64,000 nucleotides of DNA from Gymnodinialimonas sp. 202GB13-11 (GCF_040932485.1 NZ_JBFRBH010000001.1:1798001-1862000), one strand, 5' to 3'; shown: positions 9,590 through 18,756, counted from the stretch's first letter. A program made the numbers and translations. Notes: generated by a model not told the origin, from the letters alone.

Positions 9590-10063
9590 TTAGCGATAGC
9601 GAATGCGCAGTGTCGTAAGGCAATAGCTGTTGCGGTAGGAGCCGACCCAGATGTTGTACGTGCCATCCCCCATTGCAGGCAGCGGAATGGCTGGGTCGAG
9701 GCCACGGCCAATCGTTGAATTGTCATCGTCAAAGGCAATCTGACCCGTCGGAAGCTCAATCAATAAGGTCGGATCACAATCGCTTTCGGCAACAACCTCC
9801 AGCCCGCGCGCCGAAGCATTGGTCAGGCGCATGGTGAGCGTCGGGGCCACGTTGACGTAGCCAACCATGTAGAAGGCCTCGCAATCCCACGCGTCGATTT
9901 GTGTACCTGCAATTACCTCGGTGCGGATACCGCGGTTCAGCGACGAACCGTCAACCTCAACGACACTGCCTGTCGACCCAAGTGCCGGGCATTGCTGAGC
10001 TGAGGCGGCGAGCGTTCCGGCAAGTGTAAGCGCGGAGGCAATAGCAATGGTCTTTAAGTGCAT
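9590..10063 (-). CDS. Secreted protein with PPC-like domain
   Basis: 157 residues starting MHLKTIAIASALTLAGTLAASAQQ, a clear Sec signal peptide with cleavage after ASA. The mature part has four Cys residues and the pattern DCDPTLLIELPTGQIAFDDD followed by DGTYNIWVGSY. This resembles the bacterial pre-peptidase C-terminal (PPC) beta-sandwich, found as a binding or folding module on secreted proteins. AGGAC precedes the ATG at 10063; a longer frame to 10189 lacks a signal peptide and is rejected. The gene stands alone, downstream of a histidine kinase gene on the same strand. Confidence 0.75.
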   Translation of the reverse strand: MHLKTIAIASALTLAGTLAASAQQCPALGSTGSVVEVDGSSLNRGIRTEVIAGTQIDAWDCEAFYMVGYVNVAPTLTMRLTNASARGLEVVAESDCDPTLLIELPTGQIAFDDDNSTIGRGLDPAIPLPAMGDGTYNIWVGSYRNSYCLTTLRIRYR

Positions 10064-10204
10064 GGAGGTGTCCTTTTTGCAAAGCGTGTGGGCAGGTAAC
10101 ATATTGAAGGATCGAGAATTTTTCGAGCGTTCGTCAAGGGGCCCGACGGATTTAGTTGACGGGAGCCTTGGTTGCTGCACACAAAGCATAGCGAAAAAGA
10201 CAGG

Positions 10205-11512
10205 TTAGCGTGGAAGGGTCAATTCAACCCTCAAGCCACCCATTTCCATGCTTTGTCCCAAGGATAGGCTGCCACCATGGCGGCGCGCGATGTCATCGGC
10301 AATCGCCAACCCCAAACCGACCCCTGACCCCATGTTCTGATTGCGCGCTTCATCAAGTCGAATGAATGGTCTCAAAGCTTCTGCACGGCGATCCTCTGGA
10401 ATGCCGGGGCCATCATCTTCGACGGTAAACCGAAGGGCCCGTTCGATCAGGGTCACACTTACCTTGGCTCGGTTTCCGTAACGCAGCGCGTTCGAGACCA
10501 AGTTCATCAATGCACGTTGGACCGCCATTGGGCGCATCAGAACAGTCTGCGCGTCACCCGGCACCGTAAGGTCCACCGACTGGCCGCCGCGCCGCGCATT
10601 CTCAACCACGCCCGTGGCCAGGGCGACGGGGTCATACGGCTCAGGATCATCCAACGCCTCGCCGCGGACAAAATCGAGAAATGTGTTGAGAAGTGCCTCC
10701 ATCTCTTCGACGTCGCGGGCCAAATCGTCGCGATCAGGACCATCCTCCATCATACCCAATGCAAGGCGCATACGGGTCAAAGGTGTGCGGAGGTCATGGC
10801 TGACACCCGACAGCATCAAGGTGCGTTGTTCCATATGCCCTTCGATACGGGCGCGCATATCAAGGAAGGCACGGCCTGCCGATCGCACCTCGGTCGCACC
10901 AGACGGATGATAATCCACCGACCGCCCCTTGCCGAACGCCTCCGCTGCGCCCGAAAGCCGCCGGATCGGGCGCAACTGATTTCGCAAGAAGAGATACGCC
11001 ACAAGCGTCATGAGGATACCGGTGGCGACCATGATGACCAGAAGTTGGTGCGGCGCGGGTGACGAGGCGCGGCGCCTTGCCGTGGTAAATGCAACCGGTG
11101 CCCCTTGCCCGCGGTCAACGACGATTTGCACTTCGCTTTGATTGCTGCGCAAATCGATGCCAGCCAACCCCGGAACTGCCGCGTCGATCACATCGATCAC
11201 CGTGATCCCCGAAATGTCATAGAAAAACCGTTGGTTGCCGCCCTCGATACGCGGTTGGCCAATCTCTATCTCCAGAACCTCGGCCATCTCGGCTGCAGCT
11301 TCGGCCCCTTGCTCGTCCCAAGTCTGCAATATGAGGTTCAGGTCCAAGCTCAGCGCGCGCGACAATTGCTCGGCCACATCTTCGAAATGACGCTGCAAAA
11401 AGACGGAACTGACCACGAGCTGAATAGTCACAACCGGAACGATCAGGATCAGAGCGGCGCGACCGTAAAGGCCGCGGGGCAAAAACTGTTTGATCCAACG
11501 CTCCACTCGCAT
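10205..11512 (-). CDS. EnvZ-like sensor histidine kinase, orphan
   Basis: A 435-residue membrane histidine kinase. A transmembrane helix lies around residues 17-39, a periplasmic sensor of about 120 residues follows, and the second helix is near residue 160-180, then a HAMP linker. The H-box is SGVSHDLRTPLTRMRLAL with the phosphorylated His. The N-box is LMNLVSNALRYG and the ATP-lid glycine boxes are VEDDGPGIP and GSGVGLGLAI. The overall layout matches the EnvZ group. The start MRVERWIKQF at 11512 matches relatives; an ATG at 11566 adds 18 residues. No response regulator gene is adjacent, so the partner must be encoded elsewhere. Confidence 0.88.
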   Translation of the reverse strand: MRVERWIKQFLPRGLYGRAALILIVPVVTIQLVVSSVFLQRHFEDVAEQLSRALSLDLNLILQTWDEQGAEAAAEMAEVLEIEIGQPRIEGGNQRFFYDISGITVIDVIDAAVPGLAGIDLRSNQSEVQIVVDRGQGAPVAFTTARRRASSPAPHQLLVIMVATGILMTLVAYLFLRNQLRPIRRLSGAAEAFGKGRSVDYHPSGATEVRSAGRAFLDMRARIEGHMEQRTLMLSGVSHDLRTPLTRMRLALGMMEDGPDRDDLARDVEEMEALLNTFLDFVRGEALDDPEPYDPVALATGVVENARRGGQSVDLTVPGDAQTVLMRPMAVQRALMNLVSNALRYGNRAKVSVTLIERALRFTVEDDGPGIPEDRRAEALRPFIRLDEARNQNMGSGVGLGLAIADDIARRHGGSLSLGQSMEMGGLRVELTLPR

Positions 11513-11601
11513 GTCGTTTCTATATCTGGTTGGATTGGCGGGAGACAGGTTTGTTCGCCATGTCACGTTTAAAATAGTGTGCCGACGCCAGCGTCCGGTC
11601 G

Positions 11602-12513
11602 ATGTGCAAGAGAAAGGGCGCCCTCACCGTGCCACATGACATTCTTCGACCCGGCCTTCGCCGTGTGACGGCCCCTAACCCATCCCCAATGACCTTCAAC
11701 GGAACGCAAACCTATTTGCTGGGGGAAGGCGATGTGGTGGTCATCGACCCGGGCCCTGCCCTTCCCGGCCATCACGACGCCCTTCTGGAGGCCCTCGCCC
11801 CCGGGGAACGCGTGGTGCAGATCCTCGTGACACACTCCCATCTCGACCATTCGCCCTTGGCCGCCCCACTGGCGCAAACCACCGGGGCGCCCGTTCTGGC
11901 CGCCGGTCCGTCAGAGTGGGGGCGTCGTCCGGTCATGCAAAGGCTTGCGGAGAGCGGGATGCTTGGAGGGGGCGAAGGCGTGGATACGACGTTCGCGCCG
12001 GACGAGCGAATAGCGCAAGGCGAACAGATCACCGGCGCGTGGGGTAGCATCGAGGTTTTGGAAACCCCCGGCCACATGGCAAATCACCTGAGCTTTGCAT
12101 GGGAGGACGCTCTGTTTTCAGGGGATCTTGTCATGGGTTGGTCAACATCGCTCGTGTCACCACCCGATGGCGATATGACCGCGTTTTTTGCCTCAGTTGA
12201 GCACCTGGCGTCCCGCACGGCCGATCGGGTCTACTATCCTGGCCATGGCGACCCAGTCGTGGATCCGGTCGTTCGGTGCCGGGAATTGCTTGAGCATCGG
12301 CGTGGACGTGAAGCGCAGATCTTGGACGCGCTTAAGAAAAACGGAGAGGCAGATGCAGCGACCTTGGCAGCACGCATCTATACTGACATCGCGCCAGCCC
12401 TTCTACCGGCGGCTGCGCGCAACGTTCTCGCGCATCTTATAGATTTGTCCGACCGGGGAGTGATTGAAGCAGATGGTCCGATCACATCAACCACCCACTT
12501 TTTGCTCGAGTGA
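11602..12513 (+). CDS. MBL-fold metal-dependent hydrolase (LACTB2-like)
   Basis: About 303 residues with the metallo-beta-lactamase signature THSHLDHS near residue 76. Downstream metal ligands are seen in ETPGHMANHLSF, FSGDLVMG and YYPGHGDPV. The C-terminal winged-helix-like stretch (residues 235-295) is typical of the LACTB2 and beta-lactamase-like hydrolase branch. Known relatives include RNases and thioesterases, so the substrate is open. The start is uncertain: an in-frame GTG at 11629 would shorten the protein by nine residues. It diverges from the histidine kinase and is followed 57 bp later by tRNA-Asn. Confidence 0.85.
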   Translation: MCKRKGALTVPHDILRPGLRRVTAPNPSPMTFNGTQTYLLGEGDVVVIDPGPALPGHHDALLEALAPGERVVQILVTHSHLDHSPLAAPLAQTTGAPVLAAGPSEWGRRPVMQRLAESGMLGGGEGVDTTFAPDERIAQGEQITGAWGSIEVLETPGHMANHLSFAWEDALFSGDLVMGWSTSLVSPPDGDMTAFFASVEHLASRTADRVYYPGHGDPVVDPVVRCRELLEHRRGREAQILDALKKNGEADAATLAARIYTDIAPALLPAAARNVLAHLIDLSDRGVIEADGPITSTTHFLLE

Positions 12514-12570
12514 ATTTTTCCGATTCCCCCACTGGACGACCCAAAATCGCCTTGCTATATGCGCCTCAGT

Positions 12571-12645
12571 TCCGGCGTAGCTCAGCGGTAGAGCAGTTGA
12601 CTGTTAATCAATTGGTCGTAGGTTCGATCCCTACCGCCGGAGCCA
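12571..12645 (+). tRNA. tRNA-Asn (GTT)
   Basis: A 75-nt cloverleaf with encoded CCA. The acceptor stem is TCCGGCG/CGCCGGA, the D-stem GCTC/GAGC, the anticodon loop CTGTTAA (GTT) and the T-loop TTCGATC. Its 3' 45 bases and one following base are the attachment core of the downstream element and are restored exactly by the integration, so the tRNA remains intact. Confidence 0.97.
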
Positions 12646-12646
12646 A
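12601..12646 (+). repeat. Left attachment site (attL core, 46 bp)
   Basis: It starts at CTGTTAATCA in the anticodon loop of tRNA-Asn and ends one base past CCA. All 46 bases are identical to 21314-21359, and the flanking bases differ on both sides. Confidence 0.95.
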
Positions 12647-13044
12647 ATTTCCCTAATATAATAAACTCTTAGCCTAAATGTCGGTCCGTGCTTCTTCCGT
12701 CTTCGGATACTTCGGAAGCACTGCGGAAGCACTAGCACGAAGATTTTGACCGTGGTTCCTATGCCACAGAGATCGATTTCCTGAAGTCGAGCGTGGCACG
12801 CATGCCGGCCGCACCTACCCTCGCTTCGCTCGGCGCGTCTCACGCGCGGGGTGTCGGTCGGCTGGCAATTGGACCGCTAGCTTGGAGCCCGAGGGGACCA
12901 TTCGCCATGGCCCCCTTCTCGATCCCCCTAGGCACTGCCCGATAGGAGGAAGGGAAGCTAGCGGCCCTAAGCCGACATCGAGCCCTAGTTTAAACTACCG
13001 CGTTCGCAGCCCGCATTGCAGACCTTCTTCTGATAGCACTTCAA
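12647..13044. other. Non-coding left end of the element
   Basis: About 400 bp with no convincing gene. It holds the left arm-type repeats (12711-12732) and a 10-bp inverted repeat, CCGCTAGCTT at 12874-12883 against AAGCTAGCGG at 12955-12964, enclosing 71 bases that can form smaller internal hairpins. Given the replication initiator on the element, this structured stretch is a candidate replication origin or regulatory region; that is inference. Confidence 0.5.
12711..12732 (+). repeat. Arm-type tandem repeat, left end
   Basis: TTCGGAAGCACTGCGGAAGCAC contains CGGAAGCAC twice with an 11-bp period. It matches 21162-21183 at 21 of 22 positions, in the same orientation. The placement, 64 bp inside the left core, suits integrase arm-binding sites. 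Confidence 0.7.
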
Positions 13045-13527
13045 TCATGAAATTGTGGGGTTGCTGGCCCCATACCATGCCCTGATGGTTCTCGTCAGCG
13101 TTGACAGCGCAAAACCTCGGCTCATACGCATATCAAGCGAGGCGAAGTGTTCGGCGAACTTCACAGCGTCTTCCCCCAAAGCTGTGAATTCAAAACGACC
13201 GCCTAAATACTCATCATCTGGGTCATAGCCAACAACGCGCCAATTGCCGATGATCTCCCCGTCGCGAGTTATGACATCGCCTTGCGACAACTTGGGGTCG
13301 TACCCGCTGTTCATCCACTCATCGTGGCCAACAGAATTTATGGGGTAAGTGTATTCCATGGCAGGCAGAATAAGCTGTCCACTTGTTTGCGCAAGCCAAT
13401 CAAACGCGCGATGGATATGCAGACCCGATGGATGCACTAATCTCGAACCACTGCGCCGTTGCCCGGCGCGCCTTGGCACCATATGTTGTGGCATGTCCCA
13501 CAGCCGTCGCAGCATGGGGCCCGGCAC
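13045..13527 (-). CDS. Element-encoded protein of unknown function
   Basis: A frame of 160 residues. The part from about residue 30 onward reads as a plausible soluble protein (HIHRAFDWLAQTSGQLILP, then GDVITRDGEIIGNWRVVGYD), while the first 30 residues are Arg-rich and may not be translated. A shorter start at 13359 (MEYTYPINSVG) would give 104 residues. The middle contains Asp- and Gly-rich turns suggesting a beta-rich fold; no family was recognised. It diverges from the 1316-residue nuclease gene. With the longest start only 19 bp separate them, which argues for the shorter start to leave room for a promoter. It could be an accessory or control partner. Confidence 0.5.
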   Translation of the reverse strand: MPGPMLRRLWDMPQHMVPRRAGQRRSGSRLVHPSGLHIHRAFDWLAQTSGQLILPAMEYTYPINSVGHDEWMNSGYDPKLSQGDVITRDGEIIGNWRVVGYDPDDEYLGGRFEFTALGEDAVKFAEHFASLDMRMSRGFALSTLTRTIRAWYGASNPTIS

Positions 13528-13546
13528 CCTCTAAGCGAGTACAGTA

Positions 13547-16500
13547 ATGTCCCTATCCAATCGCTCACTGCCGAAGCCCGAAAATTGGCAGGATTTCGAG
13601 CACCATGCCTGGTTGTTGTTTAGGTCTGAGCTTAACGATCCAGCCACTGAAAAGAATGGCAGGCAAGGCCAAGCTCAACACGGCGTTGACGTCTACGGCA
13701 GAAGAGATTGCAAGCATTGGGTCGGTGTTCAGTGTAAGCAAAAAATGGATGAAGCTGTAACTGAAACTGAACTTCGTGACGAAGTTGAGAAAGCGAAATC
13801 GTTCTCACCGAAAATCAAAGAGTACATTCTCGTTACTACAGCTCGTCGCGATGCTGCCATCCAAAAAGCGGCTAGGGAAATCACGGAGGAACTTGCAGGT
13901 ACAGACCATGGCTTCTCTGTTTCTGTTTGGGGATGGGATCAATTCCAAGAGCACGCTTCTCTACATTCCGATGTTTGGGAGCAGATCGACCCTACATACG
14001 ATCCGTTTTCAAAGAGGGGCCTTGAACAGGTCGCCGTGAAGATTGATGAGGTGAAAGACCTCGTTACATCTGCTTTGCCGGATGCCCAGAATGATCTTCG
14101 TCCGCCTCGCTTCGACGCTCAGGCGGAAAATGAAAGCTCTCCTCGACATACGAAGATCACGATCTTCGTGGAGATGATAGAAAATGGCAATTTAGAAATA
14201 GGCCGCACCGGTCTGGCTGATTTGAAAGAAACGGATTGGGAATCTGCTACTTCATCAGAGAAGTATCGAGTTCTGATTGGCCTTGCTTCAGCCGCATTGA
14301 AGATGGGGGCCGACAACGAGGCGCACTCACTAATAGAGCGCGCCTACGACATTTGCCCAGAACACAAGTCTGCAAAGAGGAATCTTGCGACGTCAAAGTT
14401 GTTGCGGGGCGAGTACGATCAAGCGAGGAAGTTGGCAGGAGAGGCAGTACATGCGCGACCTGATGACCACATCGCTGCAGCCGTGCTCGTTCAAGCTCGA
14501 AGCTTCTTTCCAGCCGATGATCTGTTGGAGGGGCTTTCGAAGAATGTGCAAGGCAAGTCGGCTGTAAAGGCGGCTTTGTGTCAGGCCTATCGAAATCGCG
14601 ATGACGCAGATTGGCTTACGTTGGCAGTCGATGCGTACCAGTCCGACCAATCCGATGACCAGATTCGTTTGAACTGGGCGGAGGCTGTTCTGGAGCTTGA
14701 AATCCAGAACAATGCGAAAAGCGCGCTAGGTGGCATCAGTGTATTTCCTAGCTTTCAGGACCTGAATTCCGCTGCCGAAGAACTATACCAGGCGTGTGTT
14801 TCGAGACGATCACGATTTTCCTTGGCTACAATCCACAATGCAGGATTGGCCCTGCGCCTTGTTGATCGTAACGACGAGGCCAAACAGGTATTGGAAATGG
14901 GGCTCTCCCTTTGCGCTGGGGAGCCTTCGATATCGCTTCAGCTAGCCATAATCGCCCATGAGGATCGAGACTTCGGCAGAATCCTTGAGCTTCTCGACGA
15001 GGACAGTGAGCACCCTGAGGTCATTTCGCTAAGAACTGAGGCGATGGCTCACATACTGAGCCCGTCAGACGCGTTAGAAGCAATTGATCGCATTGATACG
15101 ACGCACTGGTCCGAAGAACACCGTCTGATGCTGCTTTCGTCTGAGCTGACCTCCCTTTCGGAAGTGGGAGATTGGCCCACGGCAATCAAGAGATGTGGGC
15201 AGGGCATTGCGGAAAACCCGGACTCACTTCGTTTCAATATAGTATTGGCTAGGGTGCTTCGCATAAGCGGGGACGGTGAAGCGGCGGTTTCTCATCTTGA
15301 TGAGATTGTAGCCGATCTTTCGCCGGATGCCACGATGGCGGAACGGGTCGAAATCTCCACAGAATACAGACAGCTTGGTAGCCATGACCCAATCGTGTCC
15401 TTGCTAGAGGATCAGGTTTCAACACAACACGACAGTGAAGCGCTTCGGTTACTGCTTAGCGCCCTGATTTCCGGTCAAAAGCATCGTGGGGCGTTAAATC
15501 TTTTTAATGCCTTCCCGCCAGAACTATCAAATGATGAGTGGTACCTTCGCGCAAGATCAATCCTAGCGATCAATTCTGGCGCTGCGGATATTGAGAACCA
15601 CCTTAACGCCTACCTTCGGGTCGAACCCAACGACTTAGAAATGCAAATCTCGAGGCTGGGGTTGTGGCAACTGCAAGGTCGCGAAAATGAAATCCGACAG
15701 AAACTGCGAACTTTTGAGAAGAAAATTCCTGACGGTAACTCGCTGGAACGTATGCGCCTCTGTCACCTTGCCGTCCAGTACGGCAACAGAAAGTGGGGAG
15801 TAGATACAGCCTATCAGGAGTTGATTTCAAACTGGGATGATCCGGCCATACATCTTGCTTATCAAGGCCTTATCCTGATGTATGATCACTTGGAGGACGC
15901 AATCCCTAAGTCCACGACGATACAAGAGAATTGCGTTTTCGAGGCAATGTCCAGTGATGGTGTTCGACGCGCTCGTATTGAAGGAACAAACGCTCACAAT
16001 TTTGAGGCTGAAAGACACGCGCCGACCAGCGAATTCGCGAAGGCCTGCATTGGCAAAACAGTAGGCGAGAAGTTCGTTATCGCCACTCAGTATGAAAGCA
16101 TCGAGTTCGAGGTCTTGTGGATCAAGCCGCGAGCCCTCGACCTTCTGCACAAGTCACTAGAGGAATTCAACAAGAGGTTCCCGACGAACTCAGGTATGCA
16201 GCGAATGACCTTTGACTTCCAAGCCGACAATCCTCTCGCCGACATGGACCGTATCACGAAGGCAGCACATGATCGCGACCAATCCGTTTTGGACAATTAC
16301 GCTGCAAACGCACTCCCATTCTGTTTTGTTGCTGAAGCGCTTGGGAAGGACGTAATTGACGGTTGGGCGGGCCTTCCTGGAGTAGGTATCCAGCCGCGTG
16401 TCTGTATTGGCAGTCGCGATGAGCGCAACAATGCAATCAAGGAAATCCAGTCCAAAGCCGAAAGTGGGTGCGTACTTGACCCGATCACCGCCGCTCTGGC

Positions 16501-17497
16501 TTCGGACTTTCATCTTTGGGAAATCATTTCGAAAGTCTGCGGCCCAATTCACGTAACTCAATCAACGCTGGAGTTCTTTGCAAAACGGGAAATTGAGTCA
16601 AAGAACAACATCGACCGGCGATCCGGAATAACATCTTGGCAAGACGGTCGTTTCACGATGATTGAGGTTACGCCTGAGCACAACCAAATCGACTTCGAAG
16701 TCAAGAAACGTCAACGCGAAGACGTTCTAGCTCACTGCAAAATCGCTAGTTCAGTTCCGCAGGCCGATCTAGAAGGCCAAAACCTTGAGATATCTGAGGT
16801 TTTAGGCTCGTCGGCGAGAGACAGTGTCTTGGCGGCTGAAGGGAATGGTTTGCTGCTGCTATCAGAGGATCAAGGATTGCGACAATGGGCGGCAGCCGCG
16901 CTTGGGGTCGGCTCGAGTTGGCTACAGCCAGTTCTGCTGCTTGCCAAAGATCGAGGCTTAGTTTCGATTGAGGATTACACCAAATTCATCGTTGACTGCC
17001 TGGACCGCGACTTCACTTACGTGTCAATGGACTCGCAAACTTTGCTCACCCAAGCCAAAGCGGATGGGTTCAGCGCGCAAAACACCGTGAAGCGGATGTT
17101 GGAAGTGGTTGGCGGGAAGAACGCAGACTTGGAAACCAACATTGATGTCGCTGCTCTTTTCCTTGACTTAGTTTTTCATGAAACAAAGCAAGAGCACCTG
17201 CGAGACCGGTACGCAAGTCTAGTTCTGGAAGCATTCTGTGCACCACGTAGGGATAATGCGGTCGAGGTCGTAAAGTTGCTGACCGCGCAGGTTTCCATTC
17301 GCGTGTTCAATTTGATTGAGCACGCCTTTTGGTGGCTTGTTGGTCGAGAGCTTGGAACGCCGGATTTCCATCAACAAGTTAAAGAAGCTAAGAAATCTCA
17401 GCTACAGCGGCCAGTTTCACTTCCTCCTACCATTCGGTTTCTTGTGACGGGGAAGACTAGGCTCCTCGGTTCATGCTTCCCAAACCAAACCTTCTAA
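13547..17497 (+). CDS. REase-like / TPR / GreAB-C-like / PIN multidomain protein, predicted defence effector
   Basis: A 1316-residue protein. Residues 10-130 look like a PD-(D/E)XK nuclease: LPKPENWQDFE, then NGRQGQAQHGVDVYG (Asp48) and GVQCKQK (Gln62, Lys64), with the strand KEYILVTTA. Residues about 205-790 are repeated helical pairs of TPR type. Residues about 810-865 contain HAPTSEFAKACIGKTVGEKF, resembling the FKBP-like C-terminal domain of GreA/GreB. Residues about 975-1150 look like a PIN nuclease (Asp978, Glu1009, and LLLLSEDQGLRQWA with Asp1108). From memory, a TPR-GreAB-C-PIN architecture has been predicted computationally as a conflict system. Here it is fused to a second nuclease and is the main cargo of a tRNA-integrated element. 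Codon use is AT-richer than in the flanking core genes. The function is inferred, not shown. Confidence 0.8.
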   Translation: MSLSNRSLPKPENWQDFEHHAWLLFRSELNDPATEKNGRQGQAQHGVDVYGRRDCKHWVGVQCKQKMDEAVTETELRDEVEKAKSFSPKIKEYILVTTARRDAAIQKAAREITEELAGTDHGFSVSVWGWDQFQEHASLHSDVWEQIDPTYDPFSKRGLEQVAVKIDEVKDLVTSALPDAQNDLRPPRFDAQAENESSPRHTKITIFVEMIENGNLEIGRTGLADLKETDWESATSSEKYRVLIGLASAALKMGADNEAHSLIERAYDICPEHKSAKRNLATSKLLRGEYDQARKLAGEAVHARPDDHIAAAVLVQARSFFPADDLLEGLSKNVQGKSAVKAALCQAYRNRDDADWLTLAVDAYQSDQSDDQIRLNWAEAVLELEIQNNAKSALGGISVFPSFQDLNSAAEELYQACVSRRSRFSLATIHNAGLALRLVDRNDEAKQVLEMGLSLCAGEPSISLQLAIIAHEDRDFGRILELLDEDSEHPEVISLRTEAMAHILSPSDALEAIDRIDTTHWSEEHRLMLLSSELTSLSEVGDWPTAIKRCGQGIAENPDSLRFNIVLARVLRISGDGEAAVSHLDEIVADLSPDATMAERVEISTEYRQLGSHDPIVSLLEDQVSTQHDSEALRLLLSALISGQKHRGALNLFNAFPPELSNDEWYLRARSILAINSGAADIENHLNAYLRVEPNDLEMQISRLGLWQLQGRENEIRQKLRTFEKKIPDGNSLERMRLCHLAVQYGNRKWGVDTAYQELISNWDDPAIHLAYQGLILMYDHLEDAIPKSTTIQENCVFEAMSSDGVRRARIEGTNAHNFEAERHAPTSEFAKACIGKTVGEKFVIATQYESIEFEVLWIKPRALDLLHKSLEEFNKRFPTNSGMQRMTFDFQADNPLADMDRITKAAHDRDQSVLDNYAANALPFCFVAEALGKDVIDGWAGLPGVGIQPRVCIGSRDERNNAIKEIQSKAESGCVLDPITAALASDFHLWEIISKVCGPIHVTQSTLEFFAKREIESKNNIDRRSGITSWQDGRFTMIEVTPEHNQIDFEVKKRQREDVLAHCKIASSVPQADLEGQNLEISEVLGSSARDSVLAAEGNGLLLLSEDQGLRQWAAAALGVGSSWLQPVLLLAKDRGLVSIEDYTKFIVDCLDRDFTYVSMDSQTLLTQAKADGFSAQNTVKRMLEVVGGKNADLETNIDVAALFLDLVFHETKQEHLRDRYASLVLEAFCAPRRDNAVEVVKLLTAQVSIRVFNLIEHAFWWLVGRELGTPDFHQQVKEAKKSQLQRPVSLPPTIRFLVTGKTRLLGSCFPNQTF

Positions 17498-17571
17498 TGG
17501 TGGCGTGAACGTCCGCTTTTCAACCTGCCAATTCGCAGTGCGCGCGTGCAGCGAACTGCCGCTTCGCGCCC

Positions 17572-18726
17572 CTACGTACTCAGCAACGCGCCATACTTCT
17601 TTTTTGCATCCCTAAGGCGATCCGCAATCGACCGCGGGCTTTGTTCGACACAAGCTTGTAGACGCCACGGTAAGTCTTCCAGAAAAGCATCGATGTCCGA
17701 AGCTGTAACGCCTTCAAGTGCTGCAAAAGTGATCGCATGCCCAGCAGTTAGTTTCAAAAACTCGTTCTGCTTATACCGTAAATCTTCCGCCGTAAGAGCG
17801 ACCTCATCAATTTCGACCTCATGCTCGAATAACTCGTTTGACAATACATCGCGTAGAACTTCCCAGTTTGCGTGAACGGTCCAATCCGTGCGGTCGGCTG
17901 TTTCTGATGGCACACGCAACTCAATGTCTTGGGTGAGCTTCTGCAACTCACCAGCTAGACTGGAGTAGAGACTAGCCCAACCTTTGATCCTTGCCCGGTC
18001 ACGCAGGGCGCGTTTAGCCAACCGAAACTCAGTTCTCCAAACCCGGCTTCCTGCAGGATCGGAGTAATCGAACGCCGGTTGTCCCAAGCGTTCCATGGCC
18101 TCGTCCCAAATGAAGAACCAATCCAACTTGTTCTTCGCCAACGCTTCCTCGCGCTTATCGTAGACGATGACCTGTCTTCCCGGCATCTTTCCGAAGGTTG
18201 CGGACGAGACACGTCCGGATCGACCGTTTACACGCGCATCCGATAATTCGAGGTATGTACTACTCTTAGTTTGCGAGTGCGTTACGAAGTCGTATGGGTC
18301 AAGAACGAAGCTAGGGTCATGGAAATCGATGGCATAGTCGACGCGTCGGATACTCACCCCATCGTTTGGAACCGCGCAGCCGAGGGCGTCTAGCATCATG
18401 TCGATATCCTCGCGGACGTAGTCGATTCCCTTCATTGCAAGCGGACGCGCACGACTTGAATACGCGAGACCCCAAGGATCCTTCGCGTTTGGTTTCTTTA
18501 TGGTCCAGATACCTCGGCACCGACCTGCATCGAGCACGAAAGCGTAGCCACCAATACCACCAGAGGGACCAACCTCGAAGCGTGCACCGTTTAGATCAAT
18601 GCCTACACTTTGCTTGACGGCCTCGGCCTCATTTTTGGCGGACTCAAGTCGCGCAACCAGCTCCGGCGAGATCGCTGATCTGAACGATATATCTAGCCCA
18701 TCAAAGCCTGAATGAAGAATGATCAT
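17572..18726 (-). CDS. Replication initiation factor (Rep_trans-like)
   Basis: 384 residues from the ATG at 18726 (MIILHSGFDGLDISF). The segment DGVSIRRVDYAIDFHD, near residue 120-136, and VIVYDKREEALAK, about 225-238, match the pattern of rolling-circle initiators of the Rep_trans family, where a Tyr nicks the origin. Such proteins occur on plasmids, filamentous phages and integrative elements. The 43 extra residues of a longer frame to 18855 come from a GC-rich non-conserved stretch and are rejected. It suggests that the excised element can replicate. It is convergent with the large nuclease gene, about 75 bp apart. Confidence 0.75.
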   Translation of the reverse strand: MIILHSGFDGLDISFRSAISPELVARLESAKNEAEAVKQSVGIDLNGARFEVGPSGGIGGYAFVLDAGRCRGIWTIKKPNAKDPWGLAYSSRARPLAMKGIDYVREDIDMMLDALGCAVPNDGVSIRRVDYAIDFHDPSFVLDPYDFVTHSQTKSSTYLELSDARVNGRSGRVSSATFGKMPGRQVIVYDKREEALAKNKLDWFFIWDEAMERLGQPAFDYSDPAGSRVWRTEFRLAKRALRDRARIKGWASLYSSLAGELQKLTQDIELRVPSETADRTDWTVHANWEVLRDVLSNELFEHEVEIDEVALTAEDLRYKQNEFLKLTAGHAITFAALEGVTASDIDAFLEDLPWRLQACVEQSPRSIADRLRDAKKKYGALLST

Positions 18727-18756
18727 TGGGTGATTGTCCTTGCTAGGTTTCTGAGA

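Noticed and set aside
12631-13085. Short frames of 60-70 codons in the left end of the element.
   Set aside because: Compositionally random products, overlapping the arm repeats and the inverted repeat; no Shine-Dalgarno or motif.
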